From: Clostridia bacterium
GTDB taxonomy: Bacteria > Bacillota > Clostridia > Oscillospirales > CAG-272
Direction of reading: 5' to 3'
Assembly (NCBI GenBank): GCA_017508425.1
Contig: JAFVYZ010000038.1
Span: forward strand, 1-38,301
DNA: 38,301 nt
Every line of letters starts with the position of its first letter. The first letter of the stretch is position 1. The position numbers and the translations under genes are program-made. The notes under the pieces were generated by a model. The model saw only the letters and a program-made list of their open reading frames with translations, ran no database searches and was not told the origin of the DNA. This document shows positions 22,813 to 32,532 of the stretch, piece after piece.

Positions 22813-24423
22813 ATGCATCAGGCATTGTACCGTAAATGGCGCCCGAAAACCTTTGATGACGTTTGTGGGCAGGAGCACGTGACGTCGGTTTTGCGTTATG
22901 AGATCAAAAACGGCGCCCCCAGCCACGCCTATTTGTTTTGCGGCTCGCGCGGTACGGGTAAAACGACCTGCGCCAAGATCTTAGCCAAGGCCGTCAACTG
23001 TGAGGCTCCCGTCAACGGCAGCCCTTGCTGTCAGTGTCCCTCTTGCCGTTCGATCGAGGCGGGGAGCGCCACCGACGTGCTGGAGATGGACGCGGCCTCC
23101 AACAACGGTGTTGAAAACATCCGCGACATTCGCGACGAGGTCGTTTATACCCCTTCAGCGCTCCGTTATCGCGTGTACATCGTCGATGAGGTCCATATGC
23201 TTTCGACCAGTGCCTTCAACGCCCTGTTAAAGACGCTGGAGGAGCCGCCGGCACACGTGATCTTTATCCTTGCCACTACCGAGCTTCATAAGCTTCCCGC
23301 GACGATCGTGTCGCGCTGTCAGCGCTTCGATTTCCGCCGCATTGCCTCCACGGTCCTTGCCGACCGCATTTCCTACATTGCAAGGGAAGAGGGGATCACC
23401 ATTGATCCCGAGGCGAGTGCGCGCATTGCACGTATGGCACAGGGCGGTATGCGTGATGCCATCAGCCTTTTGGAGCTTTGTGCAGGCGGCGGTGCCGCCA
23501 TTGATACCAAGACCGTGGATGAAATGATGGGCTCGGTCGGCCGCGATCGTGTGCTTTCCTTGATGCGTGCGGTGGCGAATGCCGATTACGATGCGATCTT
23601 TGCCTCGGTGGCCGAGGCGGTAGCCGCCTCCCGTGACCTCGAGGTCTTTTGGCAGGATCTTTTATCGGTCTATCGCGATATGCTGGTGATCAAGACCACC
23701 GAGAATGCCGCACGCTATCTTGACCTTGCGGATGCCGAGGCCGAGGAGTTGACCTCGATCACCGAGGGCTTTAGCAAGAGCACCCTTCTTTCGCATTGCC
23801 GCTTGGTCGAAAATGCACTGTTTGCGATGCAAAAATCAAACGCCGCTAAGCGAATGATCGCGGAGCTGACCTTGGTCCAGCTTTGTGACCCGCGCCTTGA
23901 CACCTCGCCCGAGAGCCTGGTGGCGCGCATTGAGCGTCTTGAGGATGCGGCCGTGACGGGGGCATTGACAAGAGCCGAGGCTCCCCGTGAGCCCGCGCCG
24001 CAAAAGGCAGCGGTGAAGGAGCCCAAAAAGGCGCCCCCCGTGGCTTCGGATCCTCCCGTCGCGCCCAAGCCTGCGGCCGCTGCGGCCCCCAAGGCCGGCG
24101 GCAGAGTTTTAACACGGCTACGCGGCTTTATCAATTGCATTGAGCGCATCCGTCGCGACAACTCGATGCTTGCCTCGTTTATCGGCGAGGCGCGTGCGTA
24201 TCTTGACGAGCAAAAGCGCGTGGTGGTGATACTCCCCAGTGCCTTTGCCGAAATGATGCTGGAGCAAAACGGTGGGCGTGACGTGCTGCGTCGTGCACTT
24301 TCCGTAGAGCTGTCAAGAGAGGTGCGTGACGGAGAATTGATCGTGGAGGTGCAAGGGGCACCGAGCGCGAAAAACGACACCGTGATCGATGATATTTTAT
24401 CTGCCGCCGAGGGCGGGCAGTAA
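22813..24423 (+). CDS. dnaX: DNA polymerase III subunit gamma/tau
   Basis: A 536-residue clamp-loader ATPase. The N-terminal AAA+ module has Walker A GSRGTGKT (44-51), the four-cysteine zinc site (C63, C72, C75, C78), Walker B/DEVH (125-128) and sensor/arginine-finger region SRCQRF. Domain III runs to about 365. A Pro/Ala/Lys-rich linker (about 385-435) leads to a C-terminal domain contacting the polymerase. It loads the beta clamp and holds the replisome together. Start: ATG at 22813 with GAGGAG upstream; an in-frame ATG at 22783 lies before the ribosome binding site. It begins only about 35 nt after the SRP RNA, so it may be read through from the SRP promoter. No convincing frameshift signal was found for a short gamma form. 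Confidence 0.95.
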   Translation: MHQALYRKWRPKTFDDVCGQEHVTSVLRYEIKNGAPSHAYLFCGSRGTGKTTCAKILAKAVNCEAPVNGSPCCQCPSCRSIEAGSATDVLEMDAASNNGVENIRDIRDEVVYTPSALRYRVYIVDEVHMLSTSAFNALLKTLEEPPAHVIFILATTELHKLPATIVSRCQRFDFRRIASTVLADRISYIAREEGITIDPEASARIARMAQGGMRDAISLLELCAGGGAAIDTKTVDEMMGSVGRDRVLSLMRAVANADYDAIFASVAEAVAASRDLEVFWQDLLSVYRDMLVIKTTENAARYLDLADAEAEELTSITEGFSKSTLLSHCRLVENALFAMQKSNAAKRMIAELTLVQLCDPRLDTSPESLVARIERLEDAAVTGALTRAEAPREPAPQKAAVKEPKKAPPVASDPPVAPKPAAAAAPKAGGRVLTRLRGFINCIERIRRDNSMLASFIGEARAYLDEQKRVVVILPSAFAEMMLEQNGGRDVLRRALSVELSREVRDGELIVEVQGAPSAKNDTVIDDILSAAEGGQ

Positions 24424-24444
24424 GACTGCAAAGGAGTAGAAAAA

Positions 24445-24798
24445 ATGAGAGCAAATTATCAAAGAGGTGGCATGGGCGGCGGAAATATGAACGCCATGCT
24501 TCAGCAAGCACAAAAAATGCAAGAGGAGATGCAAAGCCTGCAAGAGGATCTCGACGCGCGTGAATATGACGTGTCGGCCGGCGGCGGTGCCGTGAGCATT
24601 AAGATCAACGGCAAAAAGCAGATCCTGGCCCTTGATATCGATCCCGAGATCGTGGATCCTGACGATATCGAAACGCTTTCCGATATTTTGATCGCTGCCG
24701 TGAACGAGGCCATTAAGCGCGTGGATGACACGAGTGCCGCTGAAATGCAAAAGATCACGGGCGCATTCGGCATGCCCGGTATGCCGGGGCTGTTTTGA
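24445..24798 (+). CDS. ybaB: YbaB/EbfC-family nucleoid-associated protein
   Basis: A 117-residue protein with the family layout: a flexible Gly/Met-rich N-terminus (RGGMGGGNMNAM), a first helix rich in Gln/Glu/Met (about 17-35), a beta segment including GGGAVSIKINGKKQIL, and a helix ending with a GMPGMPG-type tail. It forms a dimer that binds DNA without strong sequence preference. Start: ATG with AAAGGAG upstream, 21 nt after dnaX. Its TGA overlaps the ATG of recR by one base (TGATG), so translation is probably coupled. The dnaX-ybaB-recR order is widely conserved. Confidence 0.95.
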   Translation: MRANYQRGGMGGGNMNAMLQQAQKMQEEMQSLQEDLDAREYDVSAGGGAVSIKINGKKQILALDIDPEIVDPDDIETLSDILIAAVNEAIKRVDDTSAAEMQKITGAFGMPGMPGLF

Positions 24799-25397
24799 TG
24801 AATACGGGTATTGAGGCGCTTGACGTCTTGGCCGAGCAGTTTGCGCGGTTCCCGGGCGTTGGGCGTAAATCGGCACAGCGCATGGCCTTAGCGCTTCTCG
24901 ATTATACCGAGGAGGATATTGCCGCTTTTACTGCGGCCGTTGAGGATGCCAAGGCCAAGATCCATCGCTGTCCCGTATGCGAAAATCTCACCGACCGTGA
25001 CCTTTGCCCCGTGTGTGCCAATCCCGCACGCGATAAAAGCGTCATTTGCGTGGTGGAGGATGCAAGGTCCGTGATGGCCTTTGAGCGTGTGCGCTCCTTC
25101 AACGGCGTCTATCACGTGCTCCACGGGCTTATTTCCCCGATGAGCGGCATCACCCCCGACACCCTGACCCTGCGCGAGCTGCTGCTTCGCTTGCAGGATG
25201 AGACGGTGAAGGAGGTGATCGTGGCGACGGGTGCCACGACCGAGGGCGAGGCCACGGCGATGTACATTTCAAGGCTTCTTTCACCCTTGGGCATCAAGGT
25301 CACGCGCCTGGCGCACGGCATTCCCTACGGTGGCGATTTGGAATACGCCGATGAGATCACGCTGTCACGCGCCCTTGAGGGCAGAAGAGATTTTTAA
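24798..25397 (+). CDS. recR: Recombination mediator RecR
   Basis: A 199-residue protein of standard length. It has the N-terminal helix-hairpin-helix region FPGVGRKSAQRMA, the C4 zinc finger CPVCENLTDRDLCPVC (about residues 56-71), the Toprim domain starting VICVVED, and the C-terminal Walker-B-like part. RecR works with RecO and RecF to load RecA on gapped DNA. Start: ATG overlapping the ybaB stop by one base. It ends the cluster before the strong terminator at 25405-25444. Confidence 0.96.
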   Translation: MNTGIEALDVLAEQFARFPGVGRKSAQRMALALLDYTEEDIAAFTAAVEDAKAKIHRCPVCENLTDRDLCPVCANPARDKSVICVVEDARSVMAFERVRSFNGVYHVLHGLISPMSGITPDTLTLRELLLRLQDETVKEVIVATGATTEGEATAMYISRLLSPLGIKVTRLAHGIPYGGDLEYADEITLSRALEGRRDF

Positions 25398-25404
25398 AAT
25401 TATT

Positions 25405-25444
25405 AAAAAAGCAGTCCCCTGCACGGCAGGGGACTGCTTTTTTT
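25405..25444. terminator. Terminator of the dnaX-ybaB-recR cluster
   Basis: GCAGTCCCCTGC (25411-25422), loop acg, then its complement (25426-25437), with A6 before and T7 after. It starts 8 nt past the recR stop. Confidence 0.95.
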
Positions 25445-25457
25445 GCATCGCTCGGGT

Positions 25458-25511
25458 GTAGGGGCGCTTCACGAAGCGCCCGTTTTAGCGGGTCGCGGAT
25501 GCGGACCCTAC
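25458..25511. repeat. REP-like element bounded by GTAGGG/CCCTAC
   Basis: GTAGGG (25458-25463) and CCCTAC (25506-25511) bound a perfect hairpin GGGCGCTTC-ac-GAAGCGCCC (25462-25481) and a GGGTC/GACCC stem (25490-25508). It sits between two terminating convergent genes, as intergenic repeat units often do. The alkaline phosphatase gene ends 31 nt further on. Confidence 0.6.
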
Positions 25512-25542
25512 AAAGCCCGTTGCGATCGATCCGGCGGATGCT

Positions 25543-27354
25543 TTAACCGCCGAAATTGTTATCACCGTAGATCTTGGCAATGAACTTGGCAATTTCGGTG
25601 TTGTCGATTGCGGTCTTGCCGGCAATGAGCTCGGCAATGCCGTCGCCAATGCCGAAGAAGGGAACGTTGGCGTTCGAGTGGTTGTCGGAATCGAAGCGAG
25701 CAGCGCCCGTTGCTTCGTTAAAGTCAAGCTTGCCGCACTCGTGGTCGGCAGTGACGATCAGGGCCGTGGAGGGGTGCAGCATCGTAAAGCCGATGGCGTA
25801 GGCAATGACCTCGTTGTAGCACTTGACGGAGTTTTGCACGTCTGCCAAGGATCTTGCACCGCTTTGCACCTTGTGGGAGTTCTTGTCAACGTGAGCCTCC
25901 TCGATCATGCCGAAGAATTTGTGGTTGTTTTCGGAAAGAGTCGAGAGCATCTCGCGCGCGTTGGCGATCAGGAGCTCCTCCTTGACCTTTGTTAAGTCGT
26001 TGGTGTCGCCTACGGCATAGTTTACGCCGCCCGAGGTGAGCAGGGCATTGATGTCGGTGCCGATGCTCTTGTCGTTGCGGTCCATCGCGTGGGCAAGGAA
26101 GGCGGCGGGGGTCGCATCCTCGATCTTCGCGGTGGTAAGAATACCGGTTTTAGCACCCTTGCTGTGCGCAAGCTCGCGCACGTTTTGCACGTTACTGCCG
26201 TCGGGGGTCTTGCCGACGTAATAGTTGGTGGTCTTGTAGCCGGTGGCCAGGGCCGTTGCGGCGGCCGCACTGTCGGTGTACTCGGCCTCACCGTTCAGCA
26301 CCGATTGCGATGCCGTGATGACCGAGGTCTTATAGGGCAGGCGTTCGGCCACAAATTCAGTGATAAGGCCTGAGCCCGCAACGCCGATGCCGGCTTGGAT
26401 GTGCTCAAAGCCCATACCGTCGCCAATGAGGAGCAGGGCCGAGGTGGCCTTTTCGAAGGCGAATTTTGCGGGAGTCGCAGCGGTGGGGAGCGTGATGTCC
26501 ACGGGGACATTGGCACCCTTGCTGACAAAATATTTGTTGACCAGTGCCGAGGCGGCACCGCCGACCATATAGGAATTGCCCATCATCACGATCTTCGAGC
26601 CGCTTTGGAACAACAAATATTCGTCGTCGGCCAGCGTGGTGTTCGCCACCGCACGGGACTCGGTGCGGTTGGTCTTACCGATGAGGATCTCGTTTGCGGT
26701 GGGGGCGGTGTTGTCGGAGGCCAGCTTTAATGCGATGCCGGCGTTATTCAAAATGTAGTCGTAGAGGTTGACGGCGATGTAGTAGGTGATCTTGTCGTTG
26801 TTTTCGGCCCCGGAGGGATACACGATGGTATATTCCGAAAGGGATTTGCCCGACACCGACAGGTCGCCGAGCATATAATCAAAGCGCTCGATGTAATCCT
26901 TGCCGTCGTACACCGTGACCTTGGCCTTCTCTTTGTTGATGTAGTTGGCAATAAAGTAATCCACAGCGCGCATCGTGGCGGCCGAGGAGCCGCCCGTAAC
27001 GATCACGCGCCCCTCACTGTAGGTGATGATAAAGTCCTTTTGGCGCACCAGCGTCAGGGCGTTTTGCGTGGCCTCGCGCTTGGTGGTGCCGACCAGGATC
27101 TGCATGGGATCATCGGGGGACCAGTCGGTGTCCATCTCAAGGCGCACGCCCGTGGCGTCCTTAATGGCGTTGCGCAGCTTGGTGGCGGCGGCTTTTTCAA
27201 TTGCGGCGTTTTTGTCATCCGAGTAAATGACAACGTAATCGCTCTGGCCGTCCTTGACGATATCCACGGGCTTGCCGTCCTTCTTGCACGCGGCAAAAAG
27301 CGGCAGGAGCATAAGAATGGTCAAAAGAAGGCAAAGTAGTCTTTTGCTTTTCAT
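25543..27354 (-). CDS. Alkaline phosphatase-family lipoprotein with tandem N-terminal domains
   Basis: A 603-residue exported protein. The signal peptide ends in lipobox LFAAC (lipidated C23). Residues about 38-150 and 175-290 look like two related domains (ILVGT...FIITYSEGRVIVTGGS and ILIGK...YLLFQSGSKIVMMGNS). Residues about 303-603 form the PhoA-type phosphatase: D312 (IGDGMG), nucleophile S362 (TDSAAAATA), TTAKIEDATPAAF (407-419), ADHECG and a C-terminal metal His in DNHSNANVPFFG. It would release phosphate from esters at the cell surface. Start: ATG at 27354 with AAGGAG upstream. Only 33 nt separate it from the V-ATPase D gene, so it may be the last gene of that operon. Substrate and partner unknown. 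Confidence 0.9.
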   Translation of the reverse strand: MKSKRLLCLLLTILMLLPLFAACKKDGKPVDIVKDGQSDYVVIYSDDKNAAIEKAAATKLRNAIKDATGVRLEMDTDWSPDDPMQILVGTTKREATQNALTLVRQKDFIITYSEGRVIVTGGSSAATMRAVDYFIANYINKEKAKVTVYDGKDYIERFDYMLGDLSVSGKSLSEYTIVYPSGAENNDKITYYIAVNLYDYILNNAGIALKLASDNTAPTANEILIGKTNRTESRAVANTTLADDEYLLFQSGSKIVMMGNSYMVGGAASALVNKYFVSKGANVPVDITLPTAATPAKFAFEKATSALLLIGDGMGFEHIQAGIGVAGSGLITEFVAERLPYKTSVITASQSVLNGEAEYTDSAAAATALATGYKTTNYYVGKTPDGSNVQNVRELAHSKGAKTGILTTAKIEDATPAAFLAHAMDRNDKSIGTDINALLTSGGVNYAVGDTNDLTKVKEELLIANAREMLSTLSENNHKFFGMIEEAHVDKNSHKVQSGARSLADVQNSVKCYNEVIAYAIGFTMLHPSTALIVTADHECGKLDFNEATGAARFDSDNHSNANVPFFGIGDGIAELIAGKTAIDNTEIAKFIAKIYGDNNFGG

Positions 27355-27387
27355 GGTGGGGACTCCTTTGATTTTGAAATTTCAGCC

Positions 27388-28056
27388 TCATTCCTCGTCG
27401 GGGAAGTAGCTGTATTTTTGAGAGAGGTTGGCCTTGAGGATCATATCCTTGACCTTCATCAGGCGCGTGATATTGCCGCGCTCATTTTCATCGAGCTTCA
27501 TTTTGATCGATTTGATCGCGGTGAGGTATTGGGGCATCATAATATGCTCAAGCGCATTGACGCGGCGCCTTGTGCGCTCGATCTCCTGTGCGAGGAGCAT
27601 GGCCTCCTTTTCGCGCTCGGCAAGACGGAGCATCAAGGGCATCGTTTGGCCGAAGGTGGCCGTGGCGGCGTCCAGCTCGCCCGAGGTAAATGCAAGGCCG
27701 TAATTGGCGGTATCGGTGGCACCGAGTCGGTCGCACTCAAAAACGGGGACTGTGACGCTCATACGGTTCTTGTAAGAAACGGCGATCTCGGTCTTGGCCT
27801 TGGGCAAGAGCAGGGCCGCCTCAAGCATTTTTGGGTGTGTGGTCGCGGCCGCCAGGGTGAAGCTTCCGTGTGCCGCGGCCAATGCCGTCTGTACCTCCTC
27901 GCGCAGGGACTTGCATTCGGACACCACCTCAAGAAACAGGCGCATCAGCTCGTCGCGCTTGTCCTTTAAAAGCTTGTGTCCGCGCCTTGCGGTCTCGTAG
28001 CGCACACGGAGCTTTTTGAGCTCCATTCGCGTGGGGTTTACACGGATCTCAGCCAT
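27388..28056 (-). CDS. ntpD: V-type ATP synthase subunit D (central stalk)
   Basis: A 222-residue subunit with the typical N-terminus VNPTRMELKKLR and two long helices (about 10-75 and 130-210) that form the coiled-coil rotor shaft inside the A3B3 head. Start: ATG at 28056, 4 nt after the B stop; AAAGG precedes it very closely and GGGG lies further upstream. Last V-ATPase gene in the operon. Confidence 0.95.
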   Translation of the reverse strand: MAEIRVNPTRMELKKLRVRYETARRGHKLLKDKRDELMRLFLEVVSECKSLREEVQTALAAAHGSFTLAAATTHPKMLEAALLLPKAKTEIAVSYKNRMSVTVPVFECDRLGATDTANYGLAFTSGELDAATATFGQTMPLMLRLAEREKEAMLLAQEIERTRRRVNALEHIMMPQYLTAIKSIKMKLDENERGNITRLMKVKDMILKANLSQKYSYFPDEE

Positions 28057-28060
28057 ACCT

Positions 28061-29434
28061 TTATTCCCCTTTGTAGTACTTATCCACCAGCTCAGGCTTG
28101 ATGCGCTTGAGCTCGGTGCGCGGCAGGATCGAGAGGAGCTTCCAGCCAAGGTCGAGGGTTTCCTCGATCGTGCGTCGCTCGGTGAAGCCTTGGTTTACGT
28201 ATTCGGCCTCAAACGCATCGGCAAATTTCGCGTAGAGTCGGTCGATCGGCGACAGGGCCGCTTCGCCGAGCACGACCATAAGCTCCTTGGCCTCTTTCCC
28301 GCGCGCGTAGCCGGCAAAGAGCTGGTTCATCGTGCCTGCGTGGTCCTCACGCGTTTTTCCTACGCCAATCCCCTTGTCCTTCAAACGGGAAAGGGAGGGG
28401 AGCAAATCTACGGGCGGCAAAAATCCCTTGCGGTAGAGCTCGCGCGAGAGAATGATCTGTCCCTCGGTGATGTAGCCCGTAAGGTCTGGGATGGGGTGCG
28501 TTTTGTCGTCCTCGGGCATCGAGAGGATCGGGATCATCGTGATCGAGCCGTTGCTGCCCGCCTTTCGGCCGGCACGCTCGTACATGGTGGCAAGGTCGGT
28601 GTAAAGGTAACCGGGATAGCCGCGGCGGCCGGGTACCTCCTTGCGTGCGGCGGAAACCTCACGCAACGCCTCGGCATAGTTGGTGATGTCGGTCATAATG
28701 ACCAGCACGTGCATATCGCAGTCAAACGCGAGATGCTCGGCGGCGGTCAGGGCCATACGGGGCGTGGTGATACGCTCAATAGCGGGGTCGGAGGCGAGGT
28801 TGATAAACAGAACCGTGCGGTCAATGGCCCCCGTTTTCTTAAAGTCGGAGATGAAGAAGTCGGCCTCCTCAAAGGTGATGCCGACGGCGGCAAAGACTAC
28901 GGCGAATTTTTCGTCGGTGCCGCGCACCTTGGCCTGCCTTGCGATTTGGGCGGCCAGCTGTGCATGGGGCAGGCCCGAGCCCGAGAAGATCGGGAGCTTT
29001 TGCCCGCGTACAAGGGTGTTCAGACCGTCAATGGTCGAGACGCCCGTTTCAATGAATTCGGAGGGGTAGTGGCGTGCGGCGGGGTTCATGGGCGTGCCGT
29101 TGATGTCGCGGCAGCAGTCCCTGGGCAGGGGTGCACCGCCGTCAATGGGCTCGCCAAGGCCGTTCATAACGCGCCCGAGCATATGCTCGCTCACGGGCAG
29201 CTCTACGCCGTGTCCCATAAAGCGCACGCGGCTTTGGGCAAGATTCAGGCCCGCCGCACTGTCAAAAAGCTGTACCAGCACGTTTCGGCCGTTCACCTCA
29301 AGCACGCGGCAACGGCGGATCTCACCGCTCGGTAGCTCGATCTCACCCAGCTCGTCGTACTTGACGCCGTCCACCTGTTTGATGAGCATCAGGGGGCCGG
29401 CAACCTCTTCTATGGTCTTGTATTCACGAATCAT
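28061..29434 (-). CDS. ntpB: V-type ATP synthase subunit B (non-catalytic head subunit)
   Basis: A 457-residue protein starting [16 protein letters not shown]. It has the B-type nucleotide site remnant [20 protein letters not shown] in place of a full P-loop, followed by AVVFAAVGI and, further on, [18 protein letters not shown]. It alternates with subunit A in the hexameric head. Start: ATG with AAGGAGG upstream. The ATG overlaps the stop of subunit A by four bases (ATGA), so translation is coupled. Confidence 0.97.
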   Translation of the reverse strand: MIREYKTIEEVAGPLMLIKQVDGVKYDELGEIELPSGEIRRCRVLEVNGRNVLVQLFDSAAGLNLAQSRVRFMGHGVELPVSEHMLGRVMNGLGEPIDGGAPLPRDCCRDINGTPMNPAARHYPSEFIETGVSTIDGLNTLVRGQKLPIFSGSGLPHAQLAAQIARQAKVRGTDEKFAVVFAAVGITFEEADFFISDFKKTGAIDRTVLFINLASDPAIERITTPRMALTAAEHLAFDCDMHVLVIMTDITNYAEALREVSAARKEVPGRRGYPGYLYTDLATMYERAGRKAGSNGSITMIPILSMPEDDKTHPIPDLTGYITEGQIILSRELYRKGFLPPVDLLPSLSRLKDKGIGVGKTREDHAGTMNQLFAGYARGKEAKELMVVLGEAALSPIDRLYAKFADAFEAEYVNQGFTERRTIEETLDLGWKLLSILPRTELKRIKPELVDKYYKGE

Positions 29435-31200
29435 ACCGTACCTCCTTTCGGCAGTGCGGCGAGGGCCGCATCCACCTCGTTTTCGATCTCGGCAAAGACC
29501 GTTTGGTATGTCGCCTCGGGCACGGCCTTGGCGCGTCCGATGCGTTCACGCACGGGCAGGGCCGCGATGTCCGATACGTCGGCACCGAGGGCAAGGGCCG
29601 CACGGGCCTTTTTATCAAAGCTGAAGATGAGGTTCATCAACGCGTACATTTTGGCAAGCGACGTGTAGCTGTCGTCGCCGTCAAAGGCGTTTTGCTGCAA
29701 AAAGTCCTCGCGGATCGATTGAGCCGTTTCGAGCGTCATACGATCGTCGGGGGAAAGGGCATCGGCACCGACGAGCTTGACGATCTCCTGTAGGTCGCTT
29801 TCCTGCCCCAGGATCCGTGCGATCTCGCCGGTCTTGGCGATCCAGTCGGTCGCGATGTTCTCACCAAACCAGTCGGTCAGGCGATCGCGGTAGAGCGAGT
29901 AGGAATTCAGCCAGTTGATGGCAGGGAAGTGGCGACGGTAGGCCAAGGACGAATCCAGGCCCCAAAAGACCTTGACAATACGCAGCGTTGCTTGCGTGAC
30001 GGGCTCGGAGATGTCACCGCCCTGGGGCGATACCGCGCCGATGGCGGAAAGGGTACCGATACGGCGATCGGCACCAAGGCACACGGTTTTGCCCGCGCGC
30101 TCGTAAAATTGCGCCAGTCGCGAGGTGAGGTATGCGGGGTAGCCCTCCTCACCGGGCATTTCTTCAAGGCGGCCCGACATTTCGCGCAGGGCCTCGGCCC
30201 AACGTGAGGTGGAGTCGGCAATGACCGCCACCGAAAGACCCATATCGCGGTAATATTCGGCAATCGTGATGCCCGTATAAACCGAGGCCTCACGTGCCGC
30301 CACGGGCATATCCGAGGTATTGGCGATAAGGACCGTGCGTGCCATCAGCGACTTGCCCGTACGGGGGTCGGTCAATTCGGGGAATTCACGCAATACGTCG
30401 GTCATTTCGTTGCCGCGCTCGCCGCAGCCGATGTAAACGACAAGATCCACGTCGCTCCACTTGGCAAGCTGGTGCTGTACCACCGTTTTGCCCGAGCCGA
30501 AGGGACCCGGCACACACGCGGTACCGCCCTTGGCCAAGGGGAAAAGCGCGTCGATGACACGCTGTCCCGAAATGAGGGGCTCTACCGGCGGGAGCTTTTC
30601 GGCGATCGGGCGAGCACGGCGCACGGGCCATTTTTGCATCAGGGTGATGGGCTCGACGGTGCCATCCTTCCGCTTCAGCTTGCCGACCGTATCGGTGACG
30701 GTAAAGGTGCCCGCGTGGATCTCAGCGACCGTGCCGGATTTCCCCGGGGGTACCATGATCTTGTGACGGATGACGGGAGTTTCTTCCACAAAGCCGAGCA
30801 CGTCACCGGCCTGTACCTCGTCACCGTAAGAGGCGGTGGGGGTGAAAAACCATTTTTTGTCGCGGTTCAGTGCCGGCTCGTCAATGCCGCGCCGGATGTT
30901 GGCGCCGTATTTCTCGGCCATGGTCTCCAGCGGGCGCTGAATGCCGTCGTAGATCGAGGAGATCAAGCCGGGGCCGAGCTCGACCGAGAGGGGCGCGCCC
31001 GTGGAGATCACGACGTCGCCGCGGCCAAGGCCTGCGGTCTCCTCATAAACCTGTATCGAGGCGCGGTCGCCGTGCATTTCGATGATCTCACCAATGAGCT
31101 TTGCATCGCCCACGCGCACCACGTCAAACATATTGGCCTCGCGCATGCCCTCGGCGATCACCAAGGGGCCCGAAACCTTTAGAATTCTTCCTTCAATCAT
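29431..31200 (-). CDS. ntpA: V-type ATP synthase subunit A (catalytic)
   Basis: A 589-residue catalytic subunit with P-loop GPFGSGKT (232-239), the following GCGERGNEM and a complete beta-barrel and bulge region before it. It hydrolyses or makes ATP at the A/B interface. Start: ATG at 31200 ([11 protein letters not shown]). AAGGAG lies 13 nt upstream, inside the end of the F gene, a rather long spacing. A longer in-frame start upstream lacks support. Confidence 0.97.
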   Translation of the reverse strand: MIEGRILKVSGPLVIAEGMREANMFDVVRVGDAKLIGEIIEMHGDRASIQVYEETAGLGRGDVVISTGAPLSVELGPGLISSIYDGIQRPLETMAEKYGANIRRGIDEPALNRDKKWFFTPTASYGDEVQAGDVLGFVEETPVIRHKIMVPPGKSGTVAEIHAGTFTVTDTVGKLKRKDGTVEPITLMQKWPVRRARPIAEKLPPVEPLISGQRVIDALFPLAKGGTACVPGPFGSGKTVVQHQLAKWSDVDLVVYIGCGERGNEMTDVLREFPELTDPRTGKSLMARTVLIANTSDMPVAAREASVYTGITIAEYYRDMGLSVAVIADSTSRWAEALREMSGRLEEMPGEEGYPAYLTSRLAQFYERAGKTVCLGADRRIGTLSAIGAVSPQGGDISEPVTQATLRIVKVFWGLDSSLAYRRHFPAINWLNSYSLYRDRLTDWFGENIATDWIAKTGEIARILGQESDLQEIVKLVGADALSPDDRMTLETAQSIREDFLQQNAFDGDDSYTSLAKMYALMNLIFSFDKKARAALALGADVSDIAALPVRERIGRAKAVPEATYQTVFAEIENEVDAALAALPKGGTV

Positions 31201-31210
31201 GCTTTGAATA

Positions 31211-31531
31211 TTACTCCTTAAACAAAATATCCGTGCCAACGGCGCGCTCGGTGGCGCGCGAGAGGGCCGTCATGCCGTAGCCTGTCGCACCGTTTTTGCC
31301 GGGGATGGCGGTAATGGCGGGCAGGGGCAGGTCCTTGTAACGGGTGATCTCGTCGCCAAGGGCGGCAAGAAGCTCCTCCGTGACAAAAACGACGGCGTAT
31401 TTTTGGGATCGTACGAGGTCCGCGAGCACCCTTGCCGCCGTCTCCCTGTCGTTTGCCTCAAAGGTGGCAACGCCAAGGGCTACGAAGGCGCCGATGCTGA
31501 AGCGATCCCCGATCATAGCAATATTATACAT
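31211..31531 (-). CDS. ntpG: V-type ATP synthase subunit F (NtpG-type)
   Basis: A 106-residue Rossmann-like subunit starting [20 protein letters not shown], with the family's VVFVTEEL segment. It binds subunit D in the central stalk. Its start overlaps the end of subunit C by 8 nt. It ends 10 nt before subunit A. Confidence 0.92.
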   Translation of the reverse strand: MYNIAMIGDRFSIGAFVALGVATFEANDRETAARVLADLVRSQKYAVVFVTEELLAALGDEITRYKDLPLPAITAIPGKNGATGYGMTALSRATERAVGTDILFKE

Positions 31532-32522
31532 AGCTTTCCCTCACTCTCGATAAGAGTGTGTCGCCCGCAAGGCCCGCCGCACGGCCGAGGAGCACGATGC
31601 GCAGATTTTTCAAAAGTCCCTCGAGCAAGAGCAGATAGCAAAGAGGGATCTCGGGACCAAAGGGCTGTTTTTTGGCCTCGGCAAGGCAGTGCGTGACGTA
31701 ATCGTCCGCACGCTTTTCCAGTGCCGAGAGGGTAGAGGCCTCAGCGTTTTCCACCACCTTGCCATAGGGCGTTTTTGCGGCAATCGCCGCCGCGATCGAT
31801 GCCTCATCCTCGTCAAAGAGGGGGGTAAAGAAGGCTTCATCCAGCGTGCCGCCCGGCAGGAAGGATTTGGAGAACAAGGCCTCGGCGGTATCCTTATTTC
31901 CTCGCTTAAGGCGCAGGAAAATGAGGATGTTTGAAAGGTCGGTCTTTGCCGCAAAAAGGTGGGCGGCAAAGGGGAAGTCCGCGGCCTCGGCCGCGAGGTC
32001 CCTGTAAAGCGCACGGTCGATCAAAAAATCGATCTCGCGCGGATCGGCCGTCTTGGCATAGGCCTCCTTGGCCTCGTGAAGGGCGCGGCCCGTATGGGGA
32101 GCCAAGCGCGACACGTCCCCTTGCCTTAACGCCTCGAAAAGAGGGGCGGCGGGCAGGGTCCCGAGGTCTATGGCGAGGGGGAGAGGGTCTTGTCCTGTGG
32201 CCTCGCATTTCAAATAGACCTTGACGTTGTGTGCGTCGTAGGGCAGTGCCACAAGACGGGTGATCCCCGGGTCGGGCACCGAGGCACAAACGACCTTCAT
32301 TGCCCCTTCAAGGATGGCAGTCATCGCCTCCTCGGTATCGGTGTACTTGGCCGCTTGTGCAGGGGCTACGCCGGCCGCCTCGAAGAGCGCGGCCACAAGA
32401 TCGGCGGGGTTGCCGCCGCCAAGCACGGCTCCAAGCTGCTCCTTGGCAGGCAATTTGGCCTCAAGCGCACGCACGCGCGCCGAGGCGTATAAATAATCGG
32501 AGGGAGAATAACCCTTTTGCAT
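31524..32522 (-). CDS. ntpC: V-type ATP synthase subunit C (rotor-ring socket)
   Basis: A 332-residue helical subunit of the AtpC/NtpC family, starting MQKGYSPSDYLYASARVRALE. It links the central stalk to the c ring. The conserved pattern of an early YASARVRALE helix and RALHEAKEAY...DPREIDFLIDRALY is visible. Start: ATG at 32522 with AAGGAG upstream; the gap to the E stop is 10 nt. Confidence 0.9.
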   Translation of the reverse strand: MQKGYSPSDYLYASARVRALEAKLPAKEQLGAVLGGGNPADLVAALFEAAGVAPAQAAKYTDTEEAMTAILEGAMKVVCASVPDPGITRLVALPYDAHNVKVYLKCEATGQDPLPLAIDLGTLPAAPLFEALRQGDVSRLAPHTGRALHEAKEAYAKTADPREIDFLIDRALYRDLAAEAADFPFAAHLFAAKTDLSNILIFLRLKRGNKDTAEALFSKSFLPGGTLDEAFFTPLFDEDEASIAAAIAAKTPYGKVVENAEASTLSALEKRADDYVTHCLAEAKKQPFGPEIPLCYLLLLEGLLKNLRIVLLGRAAGLAGDTLLSRVRESYV

Positions 32523-32532
32523 AGTACTCTCC

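Noticed and set aside
24024-24030. A-run CAAAAAG in dnaX as a programmed frameshift site for a gamma form
   Set aside because: The frame is CCC AAA AAG, so it lacks the full A AAA AAG slippery heptamer, and no clear stimulatory stem was seen. Full-length tau is the simplest reading.
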